Positions 53,684 through 63,118 of a DNA stretch of 64,000 nt are shown here, piece by piece (positions within the stretch are counted from its first letter, which is position 1; every line of letters starts with the position of its first letter). Source of the stretch: UBA6055 sp965203755 (GTDB taxonomy: Bacteria > Chloroflexota > Anaerolineae > Aggregatilineales > Phototrophicaceae); NCBI GenBank assembly GCA_965203755.1, contig OZ241910.1, forward strand, positions 434,001-498,000. The letters are read 5' to 3'. A model generated the notes under the pieces. That model worked only from the letters and a program-made list of their open reading frames with translations, had not been told where the DNA came from and searched no databases. The position numbers were made by a program, and so were the translations under genes.

Positions 53684-54236
53684 TGAACAGAGCGTCCTGG
53701 CGCACCACTCCAATAAATGGAAGATTGCGAAATTTCTCGTCGAGATCCAGACCATATCCAAAGACAAACTTGTTCTCGATCTCGAAACCAATATAGTCGG
53801 CATGGATGGCGACCTGCCGGCGCGACTGCTTGCTAAGCAAGGCGCACAGCTTCAGGCTTGCCGGCTCGCGGTTTTTGAGTGTCTTCATCACAAAATTAAG
53901 CGTATGGCCACTGTCGATAATATCTTCTACCACCAGAACATGCTTGTTATGCACATCCGTTCGCAAGTCCATGTCGATGCGAACCGACTTGGATGACTGA
54001 CGGGCGCCAACTCCATAACTGCTGGCCGCCATGAAGTCAATCATGTGCGGAATCTTCAGATGGCGCGACAGGTCGGTCATAAACATGACGCCGCCCTTCA
54101 AAATACAGAGCAGCAGCAAATCATCACACCCGTCATAATCGCGGTTCAATGCTCTTCCCAGTTCGGCTATCCGCGCTTGCAGGCGATTCTCATCAATGAG
54201 AATCTCTTCGAGGTATTTTTCGTATGTCAGTGCCAT
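53676..54236 (-). CDS. hpt: Hypoxanthine phosphoribosyltransferase
   Basis: Salvages hypoxanthine/guanine to IMP/GMP with PRPP. 186 aa, normal. The PRPP-binding signature is VLVVEDIIDSGHTLNFVMK near residue 100, preceded by the flexible-loop region SSYGVGARQSSKSVRID and the N-terminal LCILKGGVMFMTDLSR. Starts 21 nt after carB and overlaps the next gene. Belongs to the end of the arg/car transcript or its own unit. Confidence 0.95.
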   Translation of the reverse strand: MALTYEKYLEEILIDENRLQARIAELGRALNRDYDGCDDLLLLCILKGGVMFMTDLSRHLKIPHMIDFMAASSYGVGARQSSKSVRIDMDLRTDVHNKHVLVVEDIIDSGHTLNFVMKTLKNREPASLKLCALLSKQSRRQVAIHADYIGFEIENKFVFGYGLDLDEKFRNLPFIGVVRQDALFNA

Positions 54237-54257
54237 AACGGCGGCTGCCCCTTCAAT

Positions 54258-57200
54258 CTAATTTGCGCCTGCATAGTATGATTGCAGGCTTTGAACGCCA
54301 AGCGGCTTTTCCTGCATGCGCTTCATCCCCTGCACCGACGCGGCGGCGGCGCTCATCGTCGTGATAATGGGTATCCCAAGCGCATAAGCCTGACTGCGAA
54401 TTTGAATGCCGTCTTCATGCGCCTGGCTGCCTAAAGGCGTATTGATGATCAAGTCAATCCGGCCGGTCAGCATCGAATCGAATATGTTCGGCGAGCCTTC
54501 GGACAGTTTGTTGATCCGAGGCGCATCAATGCCAAGACTGTTTAACCATCGGGATGTACCCGCAGTGGCGACCAGCCGAAAGCCAAGGCGGCTTAAATCC
54601 CGCGCGATTTTGGCGACCGAAGCCTTGTCAAAATCATTCACGCTAATGAACACCGTGCCCGACTTCGGCAATGGCAGGCCGGCTGCCGATTGCGATTTGA
54701 CAAAGGCATGACCAAAGCTGGATGCGTGGCCCATCACCTCGCCGGTGGACCTCATTTCCGGCCCCAGGCGAGTATCCACACCAGGGAACTTTTGAAAGGG
54801 GAACACCGCCTCCTTGATAAAGAAGCCCTCGACGGCCGGTTCGGTCATAAAGCCAAGCTGCTGAAGCGTTTTGCCAGCAGCGATTTGCGCGGCATAGCTT
54901 GCCAGTGGATGCCCGGTGGCTTTGCTGATGAAGGGCACGGTTCGGCTGGCGCGCGGATTGACCTCCAGGACATACACTTCATCATCCTTGACCGCGCACT
55001 GGATATTGAACAGCCCTTTGACCTGCATCGCCTTGCCAATGCGGCGGGTATAATCGCGGATGATATCCAAATGAAAATAGCTGATTTTGTAGGGCGGCGC
55101 CACACAAGCCGAGTCACCGCTATGAACGCCGGCCTGCTCAATTTGCTGCATAATGCCGCCGATGGTCACCTGCTCGCCGTCACACAAGGCATCGACATCG
55201 ACTTCATAGGCATCCTCAAGGAATTGATCAATCAATATCGGATGCCCGCTCCATTCAACGTTCTTATCAAGCCAGTCGAGCAGCTGCTCCTGGTCAAAGA
55301 CGATAGCCATTCCCCGCCCGCCCAATACATAGCTCGGTCGAACCAGCACCGGATAGCCGATCTTTTCCGCTGCCAAGGCCGCCTCCTGGCGAGTCAGGAT
55401 GGTGGCGCCGGCCGGCTGTGCAACGCCAAGCGCCTGCATGAGGGCATTAAAACGTTCACGGTCTTCGGCCAGGTCAATGGTATCCACCGATGTACCCCAA
55501 ATCGGCGCGCCCATCTGCTGCAAATCGCGGGCGATATTCAGCGGCGTCTGGCCGCCAAACTGCGCCAGGACACCGTCGGGCTGCTCGCGGTCAACAATGT
55601 TCATCACATCTTCAGCTGTCAATGGCTCAAAGTACAACCTGTCGGCGGTGTCGTAATCGGTGCTGACGGTCTCTGGATTGCAGTTGACCATGATGGTCTC
55701 ACAGCCCAGACGCTTCAATGCGAAGCAGGCATGGACACAGCAATAATCGAACTCAATTCCCTGTCCGATGCGATTGGGTCCGCCGCCAAGAATCAGGACC
55801 TTTTTCCTGTCGCTGGGGGCAGCCTCGTCTTCGATCTCATAGGTTGAATACAGGTAAGGGGTATGCGCCTCGAACTCGGCGGCACAAGTATCGACGCGGT
55901 AAAAATGGGCGACCACACCCAGCGATTTACGATATTCACGCACCGCAAACTCGTCTTCACCCACCAGTTGGGCGATATATGAATCGCTGAATCCATACTG
56001 CTTCAGCTTCATCAAGTCTTGATGGTCGAGATCGGAGAGACGCAGTTCCTTTTGCAGCACGGTATTGTGAATCGCCATCAAGTCCTGCATCTGCTGTACA
56101 AACCACGGGTCGAATCCAGTCTTGGCGACAATCTCATCAAATCCGAAGCCCTCGCCAATCACAGTCGCCACCTGGAACAGCCTTTGCGCGGTTGGAACGC
56201 TCAACGCTTCGGTGGATATCACCGAATCCGATTGGCTGCCGAAGCCATCCATGCCGATATCGAGCGAGCGAACCGCTTTTTGCAGCGCTTCGGGAAAGGT
56301 TCGCCCAATCGCCATCACCTCGCCGACGGCTTTCATCTGCGGCCCAAGCGCCGGGTCGGCTCCGGCGAACTTTTTGAAGTCCCAGCGCGGAATCTTGACA
56401 ACAACATAATCGAGTGAGGGTTCAAAGCTGGCCGGGGTTTTTTTGGTGATGTCATTCGGGATCTCATCCAGAGTCAAGCCGACTGCCACCAAAGCGGCCA
56501 TTTTGGCAATCGGGAAGCCGGTCGCCTTGCTCGCCAGCGCCGACGAACGCGACACGCGCGGATTCATTTCAATGACATAGACTTCGCCATCGGCCGGGTT
56601 AATGGCAAATTGGACGTTGGCGCCGCCGGTCGCAATGCCAACGCGGTCAAAAATCATTCGGGACATATCCCGCAGCCGCTGAACCTCTTTGTCCGTCAGT
56701 GTCTGCGCCGGGGCAATGGTAATGCTGTCACCAGTATGCACCCCCATCGGATCCAGATTCTCAATCGAGCAGACAACGACAAAGTTGCCCTTGGCATCGC
56801 GCATCAATTCAAGCTCATACTCTTTCCAGCCCAACAGACTTTTATCGACCAGAACTTCGCCGGTCGGACTCTGATGGATCCCGTTTGCCGCTGCCTGGCG
56901 CAGTTCAGCTTCATTATAAGCCACCCCGCCGCCAGCGCCCCCCATCGTGAACGAAGGTCGAATCAAGACCGGATAATCAATTTTCGCGGCAAATTCAATC
57001 GCGGCTTCAACCCGGCTGACTACCTTGCTGTCAGGTGCTTTCAGCCCGATTTCATCCATCGCGTCCTTGAATAACTGACGGTCCTCCGCCAGCTGGATGC
57101 TGTTCAGCGACGCGCCGATCAATTCGACTTGATGTTTGTCCAAAACGCCCTGCCACTGCAACTGAACGGCAAGGTTCAGCGCGGTCTGCCCGCCGACAGT

Positions 57201-57464
57201 CGGCAGCAGAGCATCCGGTTTTTCCTGCGCGATGATTTTTTCGCACATCTCCAGCGTCAGGGGTTCAATGTAGGTCGCATCCGAAAATTCAGGATCCGTC
57301 ATAATGGTCGCCGGATTGGAATTGACCAGGACTACGCGATAGCCCTGTCTTTTGAGCGCCTTGCAGGCTTGTACCCCGCTGTAGTCAAATTCACAGGCTT
57401 GGCCAATCACAATGGGGCCCGAGCCGATAATCATAATCGTTTTGATGTCGGTTCTTTTGGGCAT
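54258..57464 (-). CDS. carB: Carbamoyl-phosphate synthase large chain
   Basis: Makes carbamoyl phosphate for arginine and pyrimidines. 1068 aa from ATG 57464 (MPKRTDIKTIMIIGSGPIVI), which matches family N-termini; the frame also offers GTG 57524. Two ATP-grasp halves: YPVLIRPSFTMGGAGGG and YPVLVRPSYVLGGRGMAIV, each followed by ENLDPMGVHTGDSI- or QAGVHSGDSACVAPP-type loops. The C-terminal MGS-like allosteric domain begins with PKSGTVFISVNDFDK. Downstream of carA with a 72-nt gap. Confidence 0.96.
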   Translation of the reverse strand: MPKRTDIKTIMIIGSGPIVIGQACEFDYSGVQACKALKRQGYRVVLVNSNPATIMTDPEFSDATYIEPLTLEMCEKIIAQEKPDALLPTVGGQTALNLAVQLQWQGVLDKHQVELIGASLNSIQLAEDRQLFKDAMDEIGLKAPDSKVVSRVEAAIEFAAKIDYPVLIRPSFTMGGAGGGVAYNEAELRQAAANGIHQSPTGEVLVDKSLLGWKEYELELMRDAKGNFVVVCSIENLDPMGVHTGDSITIAPAQTLTDKEVQRLRDMSRMIFDRVGIATGGANVQFAINPADGEVYVIEMNPRVSRSSALASKATGFPIAKMAALVAVGLTLDEIPNDITKKTPASFEPSLDYVVVKIPRWDFKKFAGADPALGPQMKAVGEVMAIGRTFPEALQKAVRSLDIGMDGFGSQSDSVISTEALSVPTAQRLFQVATVIGEGFGFDEIVAKTGFDPWFVQQMQDLMAIHNTVLQKELRLSDLDHQDLMKLKQYGFSDSYIAQLVGEDEFAVREYRKSLGVVAHFYRVDTCAAEFEAHTPYLYSTYEIEDEAAPSDRKKVLILGGGPNRIGQGIEFDYCCVHACFALKRLGCETIMVNCNPETVSTDYDTADRLYFEPLTAEDVMNIVDREQPDGVLAQFGGQTPLNIARDLQQMGAPIWGTSVDTIDLAEDRERFNALMQALGVAQPAGATILTRQEAALAAEKIGYPVLVRPSYVLGGRGMAIVFDQEQLLDWLDKNVEWSGHPILIDQFLEDAYEVDVDALCDGEQVTIGGIMQQIEQAGVHSGDSACVAPPYKISYFHLDIIRDYTRRIGKAMQVKGLFNIQCAVKDDEVYVLEVNPRASRTVPFISKATGHPLASYAAQIAAGKTLQQLGFMTEPAVEGFFIKEAVFPFQKFPGVDTRLGPEMRSTGEVMGHASSFGHAFVKSQSAAGLPLPKSGTVFISVNDFDKASVAKIARDLSRLGFRLVATAGTSRWLNSLGIDAPRINKLSEGSPNIFDSMLTGRIDLIINTPLGSQAHEDGIQIRSQAYALGIPIITTMSAAAASVQGMKRMQEKPLGVQSLQSYYAGAN

Positions 57465-57536
57465 GTTTGTTTTCCGGGCAAGGTCTGTGGTTTTCGACAG
57501 CAATCGGCAGCGCTTCAGCTTCACGGTTCTTTTCGT

Positions 57537-58679
57537 TTATGACTCGGCCGGCTTCGGGGTTCTGCTGTTCTTGACCGCATCGACAAATTCATCAAACAAA
57601 TAGAGCGAATCGTGAGGTCCGGGCGCGGCTTCAGGATGATACTGCACACTAAAAGCTTCCAGATCAGGGTGGCGCAAACCGGCTACTGTGCTGTCATTCA
57701 GATTAAGATGGGTAATCTGGCCGCCGCTCAAGTCGCTGTCTGCCGAGACCGCAAAGCCATGATTGTGGGCAGCAATTTCGACTTCCCCACTATTCAGATT
57801 CATCACCGGCTGATTCCCTCCTCGATGTCCAAAGCGCATTTTCTCGGTCCTGCCGCCGAGCGACAGGGCAAGGATCTGATGACCAAGGCAAATGCCGAAA
57901 ATCGGCAGTTCGCCTAACAAAGCCCTCACGTTGGCGATAGCGTAATCGACGGCCGCCGGATCGCCGGGCCCATTGCTAAGAAATACCCCGGCGGGATTCA
58001 TCGCTTTAACCGCCTGCGGCGATGTCCTCGCCGGCACAACCTTCACCTGCAAGCCTCTATCCGTCATCATCCGCAGGATATTTCGCTTGATGCCAAAATC
58101 GTAGGCGACGACAAGAGGATGGCCGGCATCATGGCGATGGTCGCGATACCATTGCGGGTCGCTGCCCTCCGTCCAGTTATAGGGTTCATCGACTGTGACA
58201 TCATCCACCAGATTAGCGCCCGACATATCGGGCGAATTCCGCGCGATTTCCACCAGCGCCGCGGTGTTCTGCGCCCGGCGGCCATGGGCGACAGCTGCCC
58301 GCATCACCCCCTTTTCCCGAATATGCCGCACCAAAGCCCGCGTCGCCACGCCGGAGACGCCGATAATATCATGGCTGCTTAAATAGGCGCCAAGGTCGCC
58401 GCGATGCCGCCAACTGCTAACAATCGGACTCAATGAACGAACCACAAATCCAGACACCCAGACCTTTGTTGATTCAGGGTCTTCCAAGTTGATGCCGGTA
58501 TTGCCGATATGCGGCGCGGTCATGGCGACAATCTGTCGGTAATAAGATGGATCGGTCAGGATTTCCTGATAGCCGGTCATGGAGGTGTTAAAGACAATCT
58601 CGCCGGTCTCGATCCCTTCGGCGCCAAAGCCTTCGCCAGGAAAAACCCGGCCATCTTCCAAAACAAGCACAGCGCGCAT
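57537..58679 (-). CDS. carA: Carbamoyl-phosphate synthase small chain
   Basis: Glutaminase subunit supplying ammonia to CarB. 380 aa from ATG 58679 (MRAVLVLEDGRVFPGEGFGA); upstream in-frame codons overlap argJ and are discarded. N-terminal domain TGEIVFNTSMTGYQEILTDP, then class-I amidotransferase with LPIFGICLGHQILALSLGG and HPEAAPGPHDSLYLFDEF. Lies 22 nt after argJ, linking carbamoyl phosphate supply to arginine synthesis. Confidence 0.96.
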   Translation of the reverse strand: MRAVLVLEDGRVFPGEGFGAEGIETGEIVFNTSMTGYQEILTDPSYYRQIVAMTAPHIGNTGINLEDPESTKVWVSGFVVRSLSPIVSSWRHRGDLGAYLSSHDIIGVSGVATRALVRHIREKGVMRAAVAHGRRAQNTAALVEIARNSPDMSGANLVDDVTVDEPYNWTEGSDPQWYRDHRHDAGHPLVVAYDFGIKRNILRMMTDRGLQVKVVPARTSPQAVKAMNPAGVFLSNGPGDPAAVDYAIANVRALLGELPIFGICLGHQILALSLGGRTEKMRFGHRGGNQPVMNLNSGEVEIAAHNHGFAVSADSDLSGGQITHLNLNDSTVAGLRHPDLEAFSVQYHPEAAPGPHDSLYLFDEFVDAVKNSRTPKPAES

Positions 58680-58701
58680 GCCAGCCGTCCTGCCTTCGCC
58701 A

Positions 58702-59934
58702 TTATGAACGATAATCTCCATTGATGGTAATATAATCGTGACTGATGTCACAGGTCCAGACGGTCGCGCCAGCTGTCCCAAGCCCACAGTCCAGGGTGAT
58801 GTAAATGGAAGGCGCGGACATGATTTCGGCTGCCTGCTCTTCTTGATAATCGGTCGGCGTGCCGCTGCTGAATATCTTGAGACCGCAGTCATCAACAGCA
58901 ACCGCTTCTCCGGGCGCTATCCATAAGGAAGTTTTGTCAGGGTCAAAGGGCGCATCGGCACGGCCGGCAGCCGCAATAATCCGCCCCCAGTTGGCATCAC
59001 TGCCATAAAAGGCCGCCTTGGTCAGCACCGATGAGCCGATGGTATGGCCGATTTTTTCTGCCGCCGCTTTTGATGCGGCATTTTGGATGTCCAACGTAAT
59101 AAATTTGCTGACGCCTTCCCCGTCCCGCACAACTTCCCGCGCCAGAAACCGCGTTAGCTGGTTCAGGGCATTTTGGAAGGTCGCCATATCATCGCCATCG
59201 CTAACCGTCTGCCGGCTGATGCCATTGGACATCAAGACAACCATATCATTGGTGCTGGTATCGCCGTCAATCACAATGCGATTGTAGCTCTGCTGCGCCG
59301 CGGCGCCGAGCGCTTTTCTGGCTTGCGGCAAGGTCAGTTTGGCATCGGTGACAATCACGCTGAGCATGGTTGCCATATTGGGCGCGATCATCCCGGCGCC
59401 TTTGACAATCCCGGCAACCGCGTACTCACCATCAGCCGACCGAACGCGCACAGAGGCAAGTTTCGGGCGCGTATCAGTGGTCATGATCGCGGCTGCGGCC
59501 GCGGCCCAGTCATGCCCCAAATGGGCGCTTGACAGTTCAATCCCCTTTGCGATTTTCTCCATCGGCAGATGCGTGCCAATGACGCCGGTGGACATCACCA
59601 ACACCTGTTCGGCAGACACCGCCAGCCGCGCGGCAGCTTGATTGGCCGTCTTTCTGGCGTTTTCCAATCCTTTAGCGCCGGTGCAGGCGTTGGCGCTGAC
59701 GGTATTGATGGCAACCGCGCGGATTCTTTCAGGATTTTCGCGCAGGCGTTCCAAATTGAACAAGACCGGCGCGGCTTTGACCTTGTTTTTGGTAAATACG
59801 GCGGCGGTCACACAATCCACCTGGCTTTCGATCAAGGCAAAATCAAGCGCATTGTCTCGCTTTAAGCCGGCATGGACGCCGGCAGCGCGAAATCCCTGGA
59901 CGACATCAATCGCAGGTGTCAATTCAATCATCAA
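58702..59934 (-). CDS. argJ: Bifunctional ornithine acetyltransferase / N-acetylglutamate synthase
   Basis: Recycles acetyl from N-acetylornithine to glutamate (and may make NAG from acetyl-CoA). 410 aa; ATG 59934 or the adjacent one. Autocleavage site: Thr of MATML in VKGAGMIAPNMATMLSVI, splitting alpha and beta chains near residue 187. Other signatures are TLDIQNAASKAAAEKIGHT and KAAFYGSDANWGRIIAAAG. Overlaps the argBD stop by 11 nt. With ArgJ present the pathway is cyclic. Confidence 0.95.
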   Translation of the reverse strand: MMIELTPAIDVVQGFRAAGVHAGLKRDNALDFALIESQVDCVTAAVFTKNKVKAAPVLFNLERLRENPERIRAVAINTVSANACTGAKGLENARKTANQAAARLAVSAEQVLVMSTGVIGTHLPMEKIAKGIELSSAHLGHDWAAAAAAIMTTDTRPKLASVRVRSADGEYAVAGIVKGAGMIAPNMATMLSVIVTDAKLTLPQARKALGAAAQQSYNRIVIDGDTSTNDMVVLMSNGISRQTVSDGDDMATFQNALNQLTRFLAREVVRDGEGVSKFITLDIQNAASKAAAEKIGHTIGSSVLTKAAFYGSDANWGRIIAAAGRADAPFDPDKTSLWIAPGEAVAVDDCGLKIFSSGTPTDYQEEQAAEIMSAPSIYITLDCGLGTAGATVWTCDISHDYITINGDYRS

Positions 59935-61897
59935 TGTTCTCCAAGATAACCGTCAGTTTTTCGATGAGTTCATCCACATGAGGTTTTTCAATAATCAAGG
60001 GGGGGATAAAGCGAATCACGTTGGCGCCGGCGCTGGCCAAAAGCAAGCCCTGTTCATACCCCTGCTCGATGATCGCGGCAGGGGCGGCATCCAGTTCAAT
60101 GCCCGCCATCAAGCCCCGCCCGCGAACTTCCATAATATGCGGGCTGTTGAGTTCTTGCAGCCGCTCCAGCAGATAATCGCCAACTTCTTTGACATGCTGC
60201 ATAAATCCATCGCTCAAGATTCGTTTGACCACAAGCTCGCCGGCGCGCATCACCACCGCGCCGCCGGAAAAAGTCGAGCCGTGGTCGCCGGGCTTCATCG
60301 CGCTGGCAACCGCATCCGTTGTCAGAATCGCCCCGACCGGCAAGCCGCCGGCCAAAGGTTTCGCCAAGACCATGATATCGGGCGAAACGCCGCTAAAGCT
60401 GTGCGCCCAAAGATCGCCGGTGCGCCCTAAGCCGCATTGAATCTCGTCAAAGACAAGCGTCGCCTGATGAGCATCGCACAGCTGCCGCAGAGTTTGCAAA
60501 AAATCGGCGGTGGCAAGGTTAATCCCGCCTTCGCCCTGGATCGGCTCAACGACGACGGCGACGGTATCATCGTCAATCGCGGCTTTGGCGCTGTCAATAT
60601 CGTTGAACTCCCCGATGACCGCGCCTGGGACCATCGGCTTAAAGGGGTCTTGATATTTGTCCTTGGGCGTAATCGCCAAGGCGCCCATCGTCCGACCGTG
60701 AAAGGCATGGCTAAAGCCGACGACTTTGGTTTTGTTCTTCTGGCGATTCACATAAGCGACCTTGCGGGCAAACTTGAGCGCGCCCTCAATGGCTTCGGCG
60801 CCGCTGTTGCAGAAGTAGGCTTTGTCGGCAAAGGAGTTCTCGCAGAGCAGCCGGGCGAGTTCGACATGCGCCGGCGTATGGTACAGGCCGCTCACATGAA
60901 TCAGCCCCGTACTCATCTGCCGCTGAACCACATCCATCAATGCCCTGTCGCCATAGCCGAGCGCATTCACAGCGATGCCGGCGACCCAATCCGTATATCC
61001 TTTGCCTTCCGTATCGTACAGCGTCACTCCTTCGCCGCGTTCCAGCACAAAATCAGGCCGAGCCGCGACCGGCACACTATACTGCTGGTCTTTTTGTATT
61101 ACTTCAGCTTTTATTGTCATTGTTTCCTCTACAGTTATCGTTTTATGGGGCTGTACAAATGCAGTGCCACCATGACTTGCCCAGCCATCCAGATCGGTAA
61201 TGACCACCTGTGGCACTCCTGATGATAGCACATGCAGCGCGGTTTTCACCTTGGGAATCATACCGCCGTGGATTACGTTGTCAGCGATATAAGACTCGGC
61301 TTGCAGCCTGGTCAATGTTTGAATTCGTTCGCCATCGACCATCACACCGGCGACATTGGAGATAAAGACCGCTTGGTCGGCTGAAATGGCTTTGGCAATC
61401 GCGCCGGCGACCGGGTCGGCATTAAGATTAAAATTGCTGTGTTCACCGACGCTAACCGGCGCGATGACCGGCGTAACGCCATGATGCAAAAGCTGGAAAA
61501 TGACAGCTTCGCGCACAGAAACGACCGCGCCGGTATAGCCCATGTCTTCGCTGGCATGGCGCATCTGCCGCGCCCGAACCAGCCCGCGGTCGACCCCGGA
61601 CATGCCCTGGGCATCGACGCCGGCCGCCAGCAGGTATCGCACCAGCCGCTTGTTGACGGCGCCGCAAAGCGCCATCTCCACCAGCGCCAGCGAATCGGCA
61701 TCCGTAATCCGCAAACCATCCACATAGCGCGGCTCGATATTCAGCTTCGCCTGCAATTTTGTAATCTCTTTGCCGCCGCCATGCACAATCACCAACTGCT
61801 CATCGGAGCTTGCCGCAATGCGGGCAAACCGCTTCAAGAGTCGGTCGTCATCCAGGTAATGCCCCGATATTTTAAGTACCGTAATTGCCTTGTCCAC
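59924..61897 (-). CDS. argBD: Acetylglutamate kinase-acetylornithine aminotransferase fusion (ArgB-ArgD)
   Basis: One 657-aa frame. Residues 1 to about 255 are acetylglutamate kinase (TVLKISGHYL, VIVHGGGKEITKLQAKL, NFNLNADPVAGAIAKAIS, GGMIPKVKTALHVLSSG). Residues about 270-657 are a PLP class-III aminotransferase (CNSGAEAIEGALKFARKV; FDEIQCGLGRTG; Schiff-base Lys in LAKPLAGGLPVGA; GDHGSTFSGG). The joint lies at about 255-270 in an AT-richer stretch. Met260 (ATG 61118-61120) is preceded by AGAGGA 5 nt upstream and would give a normal 398-aa ArgD, so both a fused and a free ArgD may be made. Overlaps argC and argJ. Confidence 0.9.
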   Translation of the reverse strand: MDKAITVLKISGHYLDDDRLLKRFARIAASSDEQLVIVHGGGKEITKLQAKLNIEPRYVDGLRITDADSLALVEMALCGAVNKRLVRYLLAAGVDAQGMSGVDRGLVRARQMRHASEDMGYTGAVVSVREAVIFQLLHHGVTPVIAPVSVGEHSNFNLNADPVAGAIAKAISADQAVFISNVAGVMVDGERIQTLTRLQAESYIADNVIHGGMIPKVKTALHVLSSGVPQVVITDLDGWASHGGTAFVQPHKTITVEETMTIKAEVIQKDQQYSVPVAARPDFVLERGEGVTLYDTEGKGYTDWVAGIAVNALGYGDRALMDVVQRQMSTGLIHVSGLYHTPAHVELARLLCENSFADKAYFCNSGAEAIEGALKFARKVAYVNRQKNKTKVVGFSHAFHGRTMGALAITPKDKYQDPFKPMVPGAVIGEFNDIDSAKAAIDDDTVAVVVEPIQGEGGINLATADFLQTLRQLCDAHQATLVFDEIQCGLGRTGDLWAHSFSGVSPDIMVLAKPLAGGLPVGAILTTDAVASAMKPGDHGSTFSGGAVVMRAGELVVKRILSDGFMQHVKEVGDYLLERLQELNSPHIMEVRGRGLMAGIELDAAPAAIIEQGYEQGLLLASAGANVIRFIPPLIIEKPHVDELIEKLTVILENIDD

Positions 61898-62895
61898 TAG
61901 ATCAAGCCCACGGTTTCCTCAATGCCAAACATTAAGTTCATGTTCTGCACCGCCTGCCCCGAAGCCCCCTTGCGTAAATTATCGGTTACGCTGGTGATAT
62001 GCACATAATTTCTTAAAACGGGGGTGATGCTGATGACACACCTGTTGGTTTTTACGGCGTGTTTCAGCGTCGCCTGCTCGCCGGGTGGCAATACATCCAC
62101 CAAGGCTTCGCTGTCATACATTTGGCAATAGAGCGCATGAACCGATTCGCTCGAACGCGAATCATTCAGAGTCGCGTAGATGCTGGACATCAGCCCGCGG
62201 TCAACCGGCAGCAAATGAGGAGCAAAGATAAGAGGGCCGATGCGCGTATTGAGTTTATGCGCCTCTTGCTCCATTTCACCAATATGACGGTGCGAGCGAC
62301 CGGTTTTGTAGGGTATCAGATTACTGTAGACTTCGGCGAAGTGCGTCGCCAAAGATGGTTTGCGCCCGGCGCCGGTAACGCCGGATTTGGCGTCAACAAT
62401 GATGGGCGCTTGTGCCTGAAGCCAGTTGCCGCGCAGCAGCGGGTACAGACCCAGCAGCGTCGTGGTTGGATAACAGCCGGGAGTCGCGACGACATTGGCA
62501 TTCTTGATATTGGCGCGATTGATTTCCGGCAAGCCGTAGGGCGCCGGCAGCAGTTCGGGATGCGGATGCGGAACGTGATAATGCGCCTGGTAGGCTTGCG
62601 GCGAATCCATACGAAGGTCGGCTGATAAATCAACCACTTTGACGCCGGCTTCTATGCCTAATTTGGCGACGCCAGCCGATGTCTTGTGCGGCAAAGCCAG
62701 AAAAATCACGTCTACATCGTCCAATGAAGCCGAAGCCGACCTGACAAAAGTCATCTCGCTGCCCGGTATGCGCTCACCGGCATAGGTATTGGAGGTCGCA
62801 AATACCAGATTGACTTCAGGATGCGCCAGCAGAATCTCGACCAGATCAAGCCCGGCATAACCCGATGCTCCATAGATGCCAGCGCGAATCATCAT
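61897..62895 (-). CDS. argC: N-acetyl-gamma-glutamyl-phosphate reductase
   Basis: NADPH-dependent third step of ornithine synthesis. 332 aa from ATG 62895 (AGGAG 7 nt upstream; a second ATG follows directly). Rossmann motif GIYGASGYAGLDLVEIL at the start, catalytic Cys in VATPGCYPTTTLLG, and GVTGAGRKPS with HIGEMEQEAHK in the dimerisation part. First gene of argC-argBD-argJ-carA-carB; its stop and the argBD start share one base. A terminator-like hairpin lies immediately upstream of its ribosome site. Confidence 0.96.
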   Translation of the reverse strand: MMIRAGIYGASGYAGLDLVEILLAHPEVNLVFATSNTYAGERIPGSEMTFVRSASASLDDVDVIFLALPHKTSAGVAKLGIEAGVKVVDLSADLRMDSPQAYQAHYHVPHPHPELLPAPYGLPEINRANIKNANVVATPGCYPTTTLLGLYPLLRGNWLQAQAPIIVDAKSGVTGAGRKPSLATHFAEVYSNLIPYKTGRSHRHIGEMEQEAHKLNTRIGPLIFAPHLLPVDRGLMSSIYATLNDSRSSESVHALYCQMYDSEALVDVLPPGEQATLKHAVKTNRCVISITPVLRNYVHITSVTDNLRKGASGQAVQNMNLMFGIEETVGLI

Positions 62896-62914
62896 TGTCT
62901 TTCTCCTGATAAAC

Positions 62915-62940
62915 AAAAAACCCCGACCGCATAGTTGGGG
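62915..62940 (-). terminator. Terminator or attenuator immediately upstream of argC
   Basis: Minus strand CCCCAAC-TATGCG-GTCGGGG (one mismatch) followed by T6, ending about 20 nt before the argC ATG. Further upstream, GGCAGTC...GACTGCC forms another 7-bp stem. It may end the methyltransferase transcript or act as an attenuator of the arg operon; no room remains for a separate promoter between it and argC. Confidence 0.7.
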
Positions 62941-62941
62941 C

Positions 62942-63049
62942 GTGTAACGGCAGTCGCAAGGCTTGCACCGATACCTTTGACTGCCAGCGCCGGGGGCACC
63001 CTGCCTTGATCCGATGTTCTGTGTTTTGACAATAGGGACATTGGTTCAT
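62942..63049 (-). pseudogene. Remnant of IS1-type InsA zinc-ribbon, frameshifted and truncated
   Basis: Minus strand, ATG 63049: MNQCPYCQNTEHRIKAG, then the frame breaks at a CCCCC run. In the next frame follows GSQRYRCKPCDCRYTPQ. Removing one C joins them into a CPxC...CxxC zinc ribbon of the kind heading IS1-family InsA proteins (KAG...GSQRYRCKxC..RYTP). Only about 38 codons remain and the sequence then runs into the argC leader. No terminal inverted repeats or second ORF are seen. Family assignment is from motif memory. Confidence 0.55.
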
Positions 63050-63118
63050 AGCCACATTTTAACATACAGCCTTGATATTCACCACTCCCTATCGCAAATC
63101 AATAAAGACCGGGAAGAC

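Noticed and set aside
53684..53803. N-terminal extension of the CCA/poly(A) polymerase
   Set aside because: These 40 codons lie inside hpt in another frame; ATG 53683 gives the family-typical N-terminus.
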